Assembly: GCA_009667805.1 (NCBI GenBank)
Contig: CM019063.1
Coordinates: 198,551,274 to 198,615,273 of the forward strand
Length of the DNA stretch: 64,000 nucleotides
From: Leptobrachium leishanense
Lineage: Eukaryota > Chordata > Amphibia > Anura > Megophryidae
Direction of reading: 5' to 3'
A program made the position numbers and the translations under genes. Below the pieces are notes generated by a model. It did not search any database and was not told the origin of the DNA. It saw only the letters and a list, made by a program, of their open reading frames with translations. Positions 33,096-43,767 of this stretch are shown here, piece after piece (the stretch's first letter is position 1; each line of letters starts with the position of its first letter).

Positions 33096-36000
33096 ATGTC
33101 AAAAAGACCAAAAAGGACAGGCAGACGCTCCCAGACACAGATAAGAGGGCAAGCAGCCTCTGTGTCAGAAGGCTGTGCCCCTGGTCATCGTGGACGTGGT
33201 GCATCCTCTGCAGGGGCACGCTTGTCCTTTCTAACTGGTGCTGGCCGTCTTAAGCAGCAGTAACATACAGAGGATTTGCAGGATTGGCTAACCAGGCATC
33301 CTCATCCTCCGGGTCCTCTGCCAGCCAGGCTTGTAGTGGTTTACAGTCCACCTCAGCTGCCAAAACATCTAATTCAGCCTCCATGTCCACAGCTACTCCT
33401 GCCGTAGCCTCACCATCATACACGGAGGAGTCAGCTGAATTGTTTGACTACAATGACAGTGACATGCTGCTTGAGGATGCGCAGCAACTCCAGTGCTCGG
33501 ATTCAAACTCTGAGGCTGAGGAAGGGAGTATAATCAGCCTAGAGGGAGGGGGTGTCACTGACAAACAAAGAACTGGCACTCATGTTGCCCCAGCAGTTGC
33601 AGCATACTGCCAAGTTGGCTCCAGTGATGAGGAGATAGGGGGTGATGATGATGATGAGGTCACTGACTCCACCTTGGTGCCTGATCGAACAGAGGAGTCA
33701 AATGAGGAGGAGGAGCAACAACAAAAACGAGGCACAACGTCCTCTATGGGCAACCGTAGCCAGTCCAAGGCATCAGATGTCAGAGATGCTCAGGTGCAGA
33801 GCGCTGTTGTCTCAAAGCACACATCCAGAAACTCTGCTGTCTGGGAGTTCTTAACAACATGTGCAGCAGACCGCAGCGTTGCTATTTGTAAGCTATGTCT
33901 GAAGAGGATCAAGCGTGGGAGAAACATCAGCTACTTGGGTACCACATGCTTGAAGCGACATATGACCACCTGTCTTGCATCCCGTTGGCACAACACTTCC
34001 CATCAGTCCTCATCTGTCTCTACCCCCACTATATGTCATGCCATGTCTACAACCTCCACTGACAGGGATGATGTTATAGTAATGGGTGTACCAGGTCCTT
34101 CGTCAGAATGTGACAGCATCCCATCAGCTGCAGATTTACGCAGTCAGATTTCATTGCCCCAGCTGCAGCAGCGTAAGCAAAAATATAGTCCCAGCCATCC
34201 CCTTGCACAGCGTCTAAATGCCAGCTTGGCAAAATTACTTGCATTACAGCTGCTGCCTTTCCAGCTGGTGGACTCTGCCTCCTTCCATGAATTTGCCGAA
34301 TGTACTGTACCACAGTGGCAGATTCCAAAACGCCAGTTCTTTTCACGGAAGGCCATTCCAACACTATACCAGCACGTACAAGACAATGTTATAGAATCAT
34401 TGGGAAAGGCAGTCAGCAGCAAGGTGCACATTACTTTAGACACGTGGTCCAGCACGCATGGACAGGGCCGTTACATTTCCTTCACGGCACACTGGGTAAC
34501 TCTGCTTGCAGCTGGGAGAGATCCAGGACGGGGCCCTGTGCTGGAGCCTGCTCATCCACCACGCCTCCAGAAAGCTGCTTATATGAGGTCTGTCTGCTCC
34601 ACCACCTCTTCCTCTTCCTCCTCCTCCTCCTTCTCTGTCTCTGGCGAAGTGGCAGTTAATCCGAAGCGTGGCAGGGGCTACGCAATGGCTCAAGCAAAAA
34701 GATGCCATACTGTGCTTGAGATGGTTTGTTTAGGGGACAGGAGCCATACCGGGCCAGAAATTCTGTCAGCTCTGCAGGGGCAGGCACAGAGATGGTTAAC
34801 ACCACGCCAGCTTGAGCTGGGAATGGTCGTCTGTGATAATGGCAGCAACCTTCTCTCCGCCCTACGCCTGGGTAAGTTGACGCATGTACCATGCCTAGCA
34901 CACGTCCTAAATCTGGTGGTACAGCGTTTCCTAACTAGGTACCCAGGGCTGGCAGAGCTTCTCAGCCAGACCAGAAAAGTCTGCAGCCACTTCAGATGGT
35001 CATTCCCAGCAAGTGTTCGCCTGGCAGAAATTCAAAGAGAATTCCACCTTCCCACAAACCGTCTGATCCGTGACATGCCCACCAGGTGGAACTCGACATT
35101 GGCAAAAATGCTGCAGTGTCTGCACAAGCAGCAGAGGGCCATCAATGAGTACCTGTGTGAGTATGGCACAAGGACAGGTTCAGGTCAACTTGGTCCCCCC
35201 CCCGCAGTGGTTGATGATCAAGGATGCATGCACTGTACTGTCACCATTTGAACTAGGCAACGAGGATGGTGAGCAGGGACAGTGCATGCATCAGTGACAC
35301 AATTCCTTAGTGTTCTTGCTGGAGCGCACTCTGTGGGGAATAATAGATGTGGCACTAGAGGCAGAGCAGCAGGAGGAAGAGGAGGACTTCCCTAGCTCTC
35401 AAGGCCCTAGTCTTAACGCAGACAGCATTCCTGCGGGTCCTCAGATCAGACAGGAGGAGGATGAGGAGGATGAGGAGGAGGAGGAATATTTAAGTTGTGG
35501 GGGCATTGAAGGTGGGGATTCCTCAAGGGAGGGTTTTGTGTCCCCAGAAAATCAAGGACTAGTACGTGGCTGGGAGCATGTAGTGCACGATATGGTCATC
35601 CTCAGCGACCAGTAACACTCGGAAGCTAATGCCACCTCCAACCTACGCTGCATGGGCTCCCTTATCCTGCAAAGCCTGCTAAAGGACCCCAGGATTCGTG
35701 CTATCAAGGAGAGGGATCATTACTGGTTGGCAACCCTTCTTGATCCACGATACAAGGGTAAGGTTGCAGAGCTCATCCTGCCCTCACAGAGGGAGGACAG
35801 GATGAAACAACTTGAGGACGCTCTAAAGCCACACTTGTGTAACACCTTTCCAGGCACTGGTAGGTTACCAAGTGATGACACAGGTGCTTCTGAGGCTGGG
35901 GTTTATCAGAGGAAGAGCGGTGACTGATGCCTTTTCCAATTTTTTTAGTCCACGACGCCCAGGGATGTCAAATGTAGACACCCATTGTCAGCGTATTCAC

Positions 36001-36303
36001 CATGTGGTGCAGGACTACCTAGGGGCAAGGGCAGACCTGGATACCTTTACAGCAGATGATCCACTGGCTTACTGGGTGTTGAGATTGGATCACTGGCCAG
36101 AACTTAGCCAATATGCTATGCAGCTACTAGGTTGCCATTCATCCAGCGTGCTTTCTGAAATGACGTTCAGTGCCGCTGGAGGTTTTGTCACAGACAAAAG
36201 AGTGTGTCTGTCCACCGACTCTGTAGACTGGCTGACATTTATAAAAATTAATCAGTCCTGGATCAGCAGCTATCACTCCCCTGATGCTGATGTAACTGAA
36301 TAG
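33096..36303 (+). pseudogene. BED-finger hAT transposase, broken
   Basis: The start MSKRPKRTGRRSQTQ (33096) is followed after 55 codons by a stop. The protein continues in another frame from about 33254 to 35251 (~655 residues). Order: Ser-rich and acidic N-terminus; BED zinc finger (VWEFLTTC, ICKLCLKRIKRG, TCLKRHMTTC); hAT core with VHITLDTWSS (first acid), LGMVVCDNGSNLLSAL (second acid), PCLAHVLNL and MPTRWNST. A frameshift in a C-run near 35200 moves WLMIKDACTVLSPFE to another frame, and further breaks follow at about 35297, 35615 and 35927. The C-terminal dimerisation segment (DPLAYWVLRLDHWPELSQ, SSVLSEMTFSAAGGFVTDKR) is present, with the family R in 'SER' replaced by M. Multiple breaks make it inactive. 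Confidence 0.9.
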
Positions 36304-36977
36304 ATCGGGGATCTCTTCTGCATTCCCAAAACATCCACCCCTGCACTCTTCCATAATACCTCAGAGGGGTTACGGTGTGAAGGCACTAGCTGGCACCAAA
36401 GGTCGAATTTTAATGCACCTGTTGTTACTTTCATCCAAAGCCTGCATAAATTTCACCATAATTTAGCCACAAAAATCACTAAACTTGTTCTGTGTGTCCT
36501 AAAACGTCTCCTCTTTTCATACAGGCTGCCACCCCAAGCAGTTGTTTATGAATAGATTAAAGGAAAACCATTTATCGTCATTTGAAATGTAATTTTTTTC
36601 TTTTTAAATGTTTCTATACATCCTACAAATCCGTCACTTCACGGGCAGGTTATGGGGACCTCCTAGGCACGATATTTGAAGGCATTTTTCGTTTTTATTA
36701 TTAACCTTTATGTCATGGAAAATGCACTGTTCCTTTAAAAACATTTTTTTTTTACTTTTTTCCTTGTTTCCTGTCCCCCAGGGCACTACCCCGACCCCAT
36801 ACACCTTTTATGGCAAATATCTTGCATATATGCCCTCTTGGAGGGCACTCTAAAATTCGAACGTTCGAGTCCCATTGACTTGCATTGAGTTTGAATCGTG
36901 TTCGCGTTCGAATTCAAACTTTTTCAAATGTTCGTGTTTGAATGCAAACCGAACACGGGGTGTTCGGCCCATCACTA
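36304..36977. other. hAT 3' non-coding region and right end
   Basis: Non-coding tail, including GAGGGCACTCTAAAATTCGAACG and the terminal inverted region rich in TTCGAA/GAACACG motifs. The same tail is visible at 54831-55105 and 60013-60400 in the opposite orientation. Confidence 0.75.
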
Positions 36978-37095
36978 CTCCCCAGGAACTGGCTGCTCTC
37001 AGTGCTCCCCAGGATCTGGCTGTTTATTGCTCCCCAGGATCTTGCTGCTCTCGATGCTCTCCAGGATCTGGCTGCTCTCAGTGCTCCACAGGATG
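36978..37095. repeat. 30-bp minisatellite (right part)
   Basis: Continuation of the array at 29100-29276 after the hAT insertion (CTCAGTGCTCCCCAGGATCT units). Confidence 0.85.
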
Positions 37096-37980
37096 TGCCT
37101 CCAGGTACACAGCCCACGGCAGGCCCCCATGACTGGTGAGGACAGTCACATGACTGTCCTGTGTCAAAGCATGGGAGCCCTGCCTCCCATGGAGGCGTTT
37201 TTTGAATAACTTGAGACAAATGGTGCTTTCCCATTGGTCCATGCAATTCCATTACTCTCAGTGCCTCTCTGAGGCACTGAAGAGCATAGATTCAGGAAGT
37301 AGGCAGTGCCAGACACGCGCTGCAGACTTCAATGAATCTATCTCTTGGGAGTTCAGCATAAAAAAAAACAGAGGACCAGAGACAGACAGCGCAGGAGTGC
37401 GGAGCAGGTGAATATGTTAACTTTTGTATCACAACAGATTTTATTTTACCCAATCTTTATTTTAGAATCTTTTCAAATTAATGGCAGGTGAGCCCACTTA
37501 AAGACAGGTGAGGCCCTCCCTCACATGTCGCCCCTGACAGCACATCCCTGCTGGACATGGTGTTACTGCTGGGAGATCTGTGTTTTATGTCTGGTATGTA
37601 AAATGGACTCTGACTAAGGGCAGTGAGTAACTTGAGGATTGGAAGCACCATGGTGTCATCTTCCATTTCTCTACTAGCACCGTATATATTTGGTTCATAT
37701 GATTCATTATAGGTCAGTCTGTCTGTTCAACCTCAAACTCTGAGTGCTGCCTCATTGTTGGGGAATGCTATCACCCTTCTTTCAGTGTACCTATCCTCCC
37801 GCTTCAGCTAAGGGCTGGAGAAAGGCATGAAAGACTGCTGGTGGGAGAACAAGGGTCCGACAAGAGAGCAATATTAACAGATGTGACAAAGTCGGGGGGA
37901 AGGAGACCTGTTACAGTCCTGTCTACAGATATATTGTACCTGTCTTTTTAACTGTACCATTTATGCACATGCTATGCTAT
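37096..37980. other. Unclassified DNA
   Basis: Contains a short palindrome (CAGTCACATGACTG) and an A-run. No supported gene. Confidence 0.4.
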
Positions 37981-39054
37981 TGTAGCGCTGTGCTAAAAAT
38001 CTTGCTGTGGCAGTACCTATTTTTGGCCACAAGATGGAGACTATTGCAATCAGAGATGCTGGACATTGGGACTACAATAACTGGCATGCTTTGCAAGAAG
38101 CCAGGAAGTGGGTGGGGACTGGAGTCTTACATCCTCTGCCTCGTGGAGAAAGTTCGAGAGCGCGCCAGGGGATGAGAGAAAGCAGACGCACTGAGGAGAC
38201 CGCTGAAGGAGCTAGGCCAAAGCCTGAGGGAGACCTGTAATTCCTATTTGGGTCACTCCACCTGAGGAGAAGGAGACTTGCCAGTACCCAGACAACAGCT
38301 GCAGACCGGCGGAATCGAACGGAGAGCAGGCGGGGAGCTGGACAAGCTGCAGGAAGGTAGACAACGGATCCGGCCGCTAGTATCCCCAGTCAAGATCCGG
38401 CGGAGAGACGTCCTGGGTCAGCGGAGCCTAAAGCCTGCGTCGGATGGGTGAGAGGCCTCCAAGGCTGTTTGTGTTTAAAGGTCAAGCTGCTGTTTTCTCT
38501 TTAAAGTCCACAGGGCCCCAACTGACTAGTCGAAGATTTTTCCTCATGTAAATTCACTGGCCAGTTGAACAGTATCACAGTATCACACACATACATATAC
38601 ACCTTTTACATTCCGGGACTTAACTTGTGCAGGACTCATTTCCTTTTACGAATCGGAACGGGGATTAAAGATAAAGATACGTTCCGAATATGTTTTTCTC
38701 TTTTTCCGCTGCGCGTTTGCCGTAATACGAAGGGATTGTATGTTTGGGGTTTTGCTGCGTGTCCCTTTTTCTGAACTATCGGGAAATTGCATTGCTTTTA
38801 TGTTCGGTTGCGAATATTTTATTTTCCGAAATACGAAGCCTCGTGTTTCGTTTCTTTTCCGCTACGCGTTTTACCGGGATACGAAAATACTGTAATAATA
38901 CTTGTGAATACTGTGTCTCAACATCTGCTCAAATATTTTAGTAAAATATATAAATATAAAAACTCACAACTGTGTTGGAGTATATTTATTCCCTAGTGCG
39001 GGGAGACTGACCCGTGGTTCATTTTCAGCGGCTCCTCCGGGAGTGAGCGCTACA
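37981..39054 (+). repeat. 5' LTR
   Basis: TGTAGCGCTGTGC...GAGTGAGCGCTACA. The TGTAGCG/CGCTACA termini are inverted, as in the solo copy at 18180. Promoter elements were not assigned with confidence. Confidence 0.95.
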
Positions 39055-39056
39055 CG

Positions 39057-39076
39057 TGGGGGCTCGTTTCCGGGAT
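39057..39076 (+). promoter_or_regulatory. Primer-binding site (tRNA-Pro-like)
   Basis: TGGGGGCTCGTTTCCGGGAT begins two bases after the LTR. It matches the complement of the tRNA-Pro 3' end, apart from two extra bases in the middle. Confidence 0.7.
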
Positions 39077-39112
39077 CCAGTCTCTGGAAAAACCGCATCT
39101 AAAGGGTTAAAT

Positions 39113-40603
39113 ATGGATCCAGACACTGTTGCCGAGTGGTGTGGGGAGCACAGTAGCCAGTCGGAATGTTGTATAGTCATGGATATTCCAGCAGACACTT
39201 GGGCTGAAGATCAGATTCGCCAGGCCGTGGCCACGCTAGCACCAGATCATTGGGGGTTAATCCTGGACATTGAAAAAAAACCAGATACCTCTCACATGTA
39301 TGTTCTTCTCGAATGGAGAAAGGGTGTTCCGCCATGTTTTCAGGGCACGAGCGTGAAACTGGCCGAAGAGGTGGAAGTCCAACTAATTAAGCCAAGTATG
39401 CCACGTGGTGAATCCGCAAGTGTTCCCGTGCCTAGTCCGTTGGCCATGATTGGGCCTGAATTTATCGTGGCTATTGGAGATCTACTGGCTAAATGTCAGA
39501 AAACAAGCCCTCCCCACACTAACTTCGGTTATCGACGGTTAAGAAATTTTACAGGAAACGTACCAACTCCGGCGGGAGAAGAAACCTTTGAAGAATGGGT
39601 GGAACAGGCGATGCAGGCTCTGGATGAGTGGGATGTCCCTGAGGCCCAGAAAAAGCAAAGGATTACCGAGAGCTTAAAGGGACCTGCGTCAGAAGCGGTG
39701 AGAAACCTGAAACTGAGCAGAAAAGATTGTACTGCTTTAGATTACTTGAACGTTCTTGAAGAAGTTTTTGGACGAACCGAAAAGGCGGCCGAACTGGTAT
39801 ATCAGTACGAACACACCTATCAGAGAAGAGGTGAGAGAATGACCGAGTACATGAGGCGCCTGGATAAGATTCTACACCAGATACTCCTGAAGAAAGGGGC
39901 CGAACCGGCCAAAGTAGATAAGATCCGAATAAAACAGATCCTGAGGGGCTCTCAACCTCTAGATCCAGTGATGATGCAGCTGAGAAGCAGAGCAGGTAGC
40001 CAAGAGTTAAAGTACCTGGAACTGATTCGGGTTGTGCGAGAGGAAGAGGCTTTGCTAGAAGAGAAATCTTTCAGGCGGGGGGAAAGGGCGTATGCACAAC
40101 CTGTGAGACATAGCGGCGGCCTGCAGCCTGAAAGCGACTCTCTAGATACCTATGGGTCTGATGAGGACGAACAAGAACACCTAGTTGGTTTTAAATCTAC
40201 AGAGAGGGCTGCTAAAGAATCGAACCTCCCTGAACGGGGTGAATTGTCCAAAACCGTCAAGGAAGTTCAGGAAGCTCAAGTTGAATTGCAACAAGCGCAT
40301 GCGGAACTGTGCCGGGTATTGATGAAGGTGACGGAAATGCAGGCAGAAATGCAGAAATTCCTCACAGGTATGCAGACGACGGAAGTTGCTGTGGCGTCTG
40401 GTCCAAATCTTTTAACCAAATCTCAACAAGCAACTACGTCTCCGCTCTCTAAGAAGAGATGTTTCGGGTGTGGAGAGATGGGCCATTTCCGCGCACAGTG
40501 CAAAGGCCGGAAGCCTGAGAAGGATAGAGTCAAGGGACTGTTGGAAGCCCTAGAAGGACTGTTATCTACCTCACCGGCGGGAAACGCCAGAGGGCACCAG
40601 TAA
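39113..40603 (+). CDS. Gag polyprotein, PNMA-like
   Basis: 496 residues starting MDPDTVAEWCGEH. Residues 1-100 resemble the N-terminal RRM-like domain of PNMA proteins (WCGEH..., IVMDIPADTWAEDQIRQAV). Residues ~140-330 form a retrotransposon capsid domain (YRRLRNFTGNVPTPAGEETF, EEWVEQAM, YEHTYQRRGERMTEYMRRLD). A coiled-coil Glu/Gln-rich segment follows at ~385-440, then a CCHC zinc knuckle CFGCGEMGHFRAQC near 460. The ATG is chosen because the upstream frame runs through the primer-binding site. Gag assembles the particle that packages the element RNA. It is intact by reading frame. PNMA genes are known to derive from Ty3/gypsy gag, so the resemblance is expected for that lineage. Confidence 0.85.
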   Translation: MDPDTVAEWCGEHSSQSECCIVMDIPADTWAEDQIRQAVATLAPDHWGLILDIEKKPDTSHMYVLLEWRKGVPPCFQGTSVKLAEEVEVQLIKPSMPRGESASVPVPSPLAMIGPEFIVAIGDLLAKCQKTSPPHTNFGYRRLRNFTGNVPTPAGEETFEEWVEQAMQALDEWDVPEAQKKQRITESLKGPASEAVRNLKLSRKDCTALDYLNVLEEVFGRTEKAAELVYQYEHTYQRRGERMTEYMRRLDKILHQILLKKGAEPAKVDKIRIKQILRGSQPLDPVMMQLRSRAGSQELKYLELIRVVREEEALLEEKSFRRGERAYAQPVRHSGGLQPESDSLDTYGSDEDEQEHLVGFKSTERAAKESNLPERGELSKTVKEVQEAQVELQQAHAELCRVLMKVTEMQAEMQKFLTGMQTTEVAVASGPNLLTKSQQATTSPLSKKRCFGCGEMGHFRAQCKGRKPEKDRVKGLLEALEGLLSTSPAGNARGHQ

Positions 40604-40745
40604 AGGAGCAACCTGAGTGCCCGAGGGTTGAACCCCGCTCCAGAAACCAAGTAAAGACTAAGAGGGCGAGGAGGCCCAAAGCCGAGCCAACTGTAGAGCC
40701 TGCCAGGACTGAGAGAGTCACTCCCTTAGCATCCGGGTCTACGTC
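40604..40745 (+). other. Pol deletion zone
   Basis: Between the gag stop and the integrase frame lie only about 140 bases, rich in Lys/Arg/Pro codons. The usual protease-RT-RNase H segment of well over 2 kb is missing. Confidence 0.7.
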
Positions 40746-42437
40746 ATGGGGAGGCAATGCACACCCAAACATGGACATTTGGGTGCAGAGAGAACTTTTA
40801 AGCTGGTGCGAGATAGGTTTTATTGGCCTTGTATGAGGGCTGAAGTGGAAAGTTATTGTCATTCCTGTCTGAGGTGTATTCAGAGAAAGACTCTACCGAC
40901 CCGAACTGCTCCAATGAGCCATCTGCAGAGTCAGGGACCCATGGATTTGGTGTGCATTGACTTCTTGTGCTTAGAGCCGGATGCTAGTGGGCAAGGGAAC
41001 ATTCTAATAGTGACTGATCATTTCACTCGTTACGCCCAAGCATTTTCCACGAAAGATCAACGCGCTCCAACAGTAGCCAAAGTGTTGATGGAAAAATTCT
41101 TTGTTCATTACGGACTGCCAAGAAGGATACACTCTGATCAGGGTAGAGACTTTGAAAGCAGACTGGTGGGGCAATTGTTGGAGTTGTTGGGAATCCAGAA
41201 GACCCGAACTACACCATATCACCCTCAAGGTGATGCTCAGCCTGAAAGGTTTAATCGCACACTGCTAAACATGTTGGGGACCTTGTCGAATGTGGAGAAG
41301 CAGAGTTGGAGTCGGCACATAGCTACTCTGGTGCACGCATATAACAGTACGGAGAGTGATGCAACTGGATACTCACCGTACCGTCTTATGTTCGGAAGAG
41401 AGGCTCAACTGCCGGTTGATTTGGCATTTGGGTTATCTCTAGACCAGACGTCAGTAGCTTCCCATAGAAACTACGTGGATAGACTTCGAAAGAATTTGGC
41501 TTCTGCATTTGAACAGGCCCGGTTGACCTCGGGAAACAGGGAGCAAAGAAACAAAAGGAACTATGACCTGAAAGTTCGAATACAAGATCTACAGCCCGGT
41601 GATAGGGTTCTATTGAAGAACTTGGGTGCTGCTGCGAGACACAAGTTGGCGGATAGGTGGAGTTCCCAGGTTTACATTGTCTGCAAACAGTTACCAGGTC
41701 TACCAGTGTATCAGATTCGCCCGGATGGAAAGGCTGGGCCTCTTAAGAATTGGCACCGAAACCACTTGTTACCTTTGAGAGAGGCTGTAAGGATGCCAGT
41801 TGGGGACGAATTGCCTCGGCCAAACCCGCCTGTTCCACGTTTGCCCCCTGTTACTCGGTCTCAACAGACCCATGTTGTCGAAGAGAGCGAAAGGGACAGT
41901 GAGGAAGAAAGTTTCTGTCTGGACTGGATACGTTCACCGGAGCCTGAAGAGATTACCTCAGTTCCTGAACGATGGGAGAGTAATTTGAGGCCTGAAGCTC
42001 CTGAATTCTTGTTGGAAGTCCCTGAGACTGTTGATATCCCTGAGCCTCTTGAATTTCAGTTGGAAGTCCCTGAGGATGTGGGGATCTCGGTAGTTCCGGA
42101 AGCTTACTCAGGTGATTATAGTTCTATGCCTTCACTGGAGGGATCATATTCTGAAGAAACGTCTGCTCCAGTGATAGAGAGAAGGACTGAGCCAACGCCT
42201 ATAGTACTTCCACCTGAAGAGGAACTGATTGAGCCAGAACCAAAACGCTCTGTTCGACCGCCCCAACGACTCACCTACGACTCACCAGGACATAGCACTG
42301 AAGAGGCCATCACCACGGTGCGTAGGTTGCCCGAAGTGTCTGCTATGCTAGCTGAGGTAGCCCAAAATATGAGTCAACTTGAGGAAGTGTTCCTAACCCA
42401 CTGTATGTATGCTGCTGAACCTGTACATGTTATGTAA
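40746..42437 (+). CDS. Retrotransposon integrase (partial pol)
   Basis: 563 codons open. The N-terminal zinc-binding region is nearly complete (KHGHLGAERTFKLVRDRFYW then CHSCLRC); the extreme N-terminus is probably cut by the deletion. The catalytic core carries the D,D,E set: D in VCIDFL, D in RIHSDQGRDFES and E in GDAQPERFNRTL. The C-terminal GPY-like region (QPGDRVLLKNLG, LADRWSSQVYIV, GPLKNWHRNHLLPL) follows. A ~190-residue Pro/Glu-rich tail ends with PPQRLTYDSPGHS and MYAAEPVHVM. It would insert element cDNA in the nucleus. Without its gag-pol context it has no obvious means of translation, so expression is doubtful. Confidence 0.85.
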   Translation: MGRQCTPKHGHLGAERTFKLVRDRFYWPCMRAEVESYCHSCLRCIQRKTLPTRTAPMSHLQSQGPMDLVCIDFLCLEPDASGQGNILIVTDHFTRYAQAFSTKDQRAPTVAKVLMEKFFVHYGLPRRIHSDQGRDFESRLVGQLLELLGIQKTRTTPYHPQGDAQPERFNRTLLNMLGTLSNVEKQSWSRHIATLVHAYNSTESDATGYSPYRLMFGREAQLPVDLAFGLSLDQTSVASHRNYVDRLRKNLASAFEQARLTSGNREQRNKRNYDLKVRIQDLQPGDRVLLKNLGAAARHKLADRWSSQVYIVCKQLPGLPVYQIRPDGKAGPLKNWHRNHLLPLREAVRMPVGDELPRPNPPVPRLPPVTRSQQTHVVEESERDSEEESFCLDWIRSPEPEEITSVPERWESNLRPEAPEFLLEVPETVDIPEPLEFQLEVPEDVGISVVPEAYSGDYSSMPSLEGSYSEETSAPVIERRTEPTPIVLPPEEELIEPEPKRSVRPPQRLTYDSPGHSTEEAITTVRRLPEVSAMLAEVAQNMSQLEEVFLTHCMYAAEPVHVM

Positions 42438-42517
42438 ATTGTATTCAAATATTGTGGAAATGTAATGTAACTGTTGTACCTCCTTGGAGAGACCCAAGAG
42501 TTTTAGGAGGGGGAGAG

Positions 42518-43591
42518 TGTAGCGCTGTGCTAAAAATCTTGCTGTGGCAGTACCTATTTTTGGCCACAAGATGGAGACTATCGCAATCAGAGATGCTGGA
42601 CATTGGGACTACAATAACTGGCATGCTTTGCAAGAAGCCAGGAAGTGGGTGGGGACTGGAGTCTTACATCCTCTGCCTCGTGGAGAAAGTTCGAGAGCGC
42701 GCCAGGGGATGAGAGAAAGCAGACGCACTGAGGAGACCGCTGAAGGAGCTAGGCCAAAGCCTGAGGGAGACCTGTAATTCCTATTTGGGTCACTCCACCT
42801 GAGGAGAAGGAGACTTGCCAGTACCCAGACAACAGCTGCAGACCGGCGGAATCGAACGGAGAGCAGGCGGGGAGCTGGACAAGCTGCAGGAAGGTAGACA
42901 ACGGATCCGGCCGCTAGTATCCCCAGTCAAGATCCGGCGGAGAGACGTCCTGGGTCAGCGGAGCCTAAAGCCTGCGTCGGATGGGTGAGAGGCCTCCAAG
43001 GCTGTTTGTGTTTAAAGGTCAAGCTACTGTTTTCTCTTTAAAGTCCACAGGGCCCCAACTGACTAGTCGAAGATTTTTCCTCATGTAAATTCACTGGCCA
43101 GTTGAACAGTACCCGGGTATCACACACATACATATACACCTTTTACATTCCGGGACTTAACTTGTGCAGGACTCATTTCCTTTTACGAATCGGAACGGGG
43201 ATTAAAGATAAAGATACGTTCCGAATATGTTTTTCTCTTTTTCCGCTGCGCGTTTGCCGTAATACGAAGGGATTGTATGTTTGGGGTTTTGCTGCGTGTC
43301 CCTTTTTCTGAACTATCGGGAAATTGCATTGCTTTTATGTTCGGTTGCGAATATTTTATTTTCCGAAATACGAAGCCTCGTGTTTCGTTTCTTTTCCGCT
43401 ACGCGTTTTACCGGGATACGAAAATACTGTAATAATACTTGTGAATACCGTGTCTCAACATCTGCTCAAATATTTTAGTAAAATATATAAATATAAAAAC
43501 TCACAACTGTGTTGGAGTATATTTATTCCCTAGTGCGGGGAGCCTGACCCGTGGTTCATTTTCAGCGGCTCCTCCGGGAGTGAGCGCTACA
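42518..43591 (+). repeat. 3' LTR
   Basis: Same length as the 5' LTR. Differences include a GTACCCGGGTATC versus GTATCACAGTATC cluster and four single substitutions. Confidence 0.95.
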
Positions 43592-43595
43592 CTAT

Positions 43596-43767
43596 CTATG
43601 GCGGGGGAGCTGCCAATGTAAGTATATAAGTAAACAGGAATTCCTGCCATAGTTATTGGCTTTTGAAATCAATAGCACGATCCTGTGCAAGCTTTGCGTG
43701 TGTGCGCTCACAGATGTGGGGTCGCACTGTTGTCACAGAAAGGACACTGGGAACTATTTGCTGCAAG
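43596..43767. other. Spacer
   Basis: No feature apart from the hAT target duplication GCTGCAAG at 43760-43767. Confidence 0.4.

Larger units (their letters stand above)
29261..33697. repeat. 2.2-kb direct tandem duplication
   Basis: 29261-31479 and 31480-33697 are almost identical; differences seen include C/T in the 'GCCTTGCACC' segment and a one-base deletion near 32295. The duplicated block starts with the target-site bases TCTCAGTGCTCCCCAG plus the hAT left end and finishes inside the transposase gene at GAGGAG. The junction has at most a one- or two-base overlap. The near identity points to a recent event or an assembly artefact. Confidence 0.9.
29277..36977 (+). mobile_element. BED-type hAT transposon, 7.7 kb
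   Basis: Flanked by CTCCCCAG at 29269-29276 and 36978-36985, a perfect 8-bp target duplication. The left end starts TTGGGATGGGCTGGCGG and the complement of the right end starts TAGTGATGGGCCGAACA. The interior has a leader, a 68-71-bp minisatellite, a transposase gene and a ~670-bp 3' region. A 2219-bp internal tandem duplication (29261-31479 and 31480-33697) lengthens it from ~5.5 to 7.7 kb. A second copy is at 60013-63600 (minus), and an isolated end is at 54831-55105. Confidence 0.9.
37981..43591 (+). mobile_element. Ty3/gypsy-type LTR retrotransposon, pol-deleted
   Basis: A 5611-bp element with LTRs at 37981-39054 and 42518-43591 (both 1074 bp, about eight differences seen by eye, so >99% identical), flanked by CTAT on both sides. 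A primer-binding site follows the 5' LTR, and a polypurine tract (AGGAGGGGGAGAG, 42505-42517) precedes the 3' LTR. It encodes a complete gag and a long integrase frame, but nothing resembling protease, reverse transcriptase or RNase H. A central pol deletion joins gag almost directly to the integrase zinc-binding region. The high LTR identity means recent insertion, probably helped in trans. Confidence 0.92.

Noticed and set aside
34300..34659. Additional frames overlapping the hAT transposase
   Set aside because: Shadows of the transposase reading frame in other frames.
39056..39112. An upstream extension of the gypsy gag
   Set aside because: It would translate the primer-binding site from a non-ATG codon; the ATG at 39113 starts the conserved PNMA-like domain.
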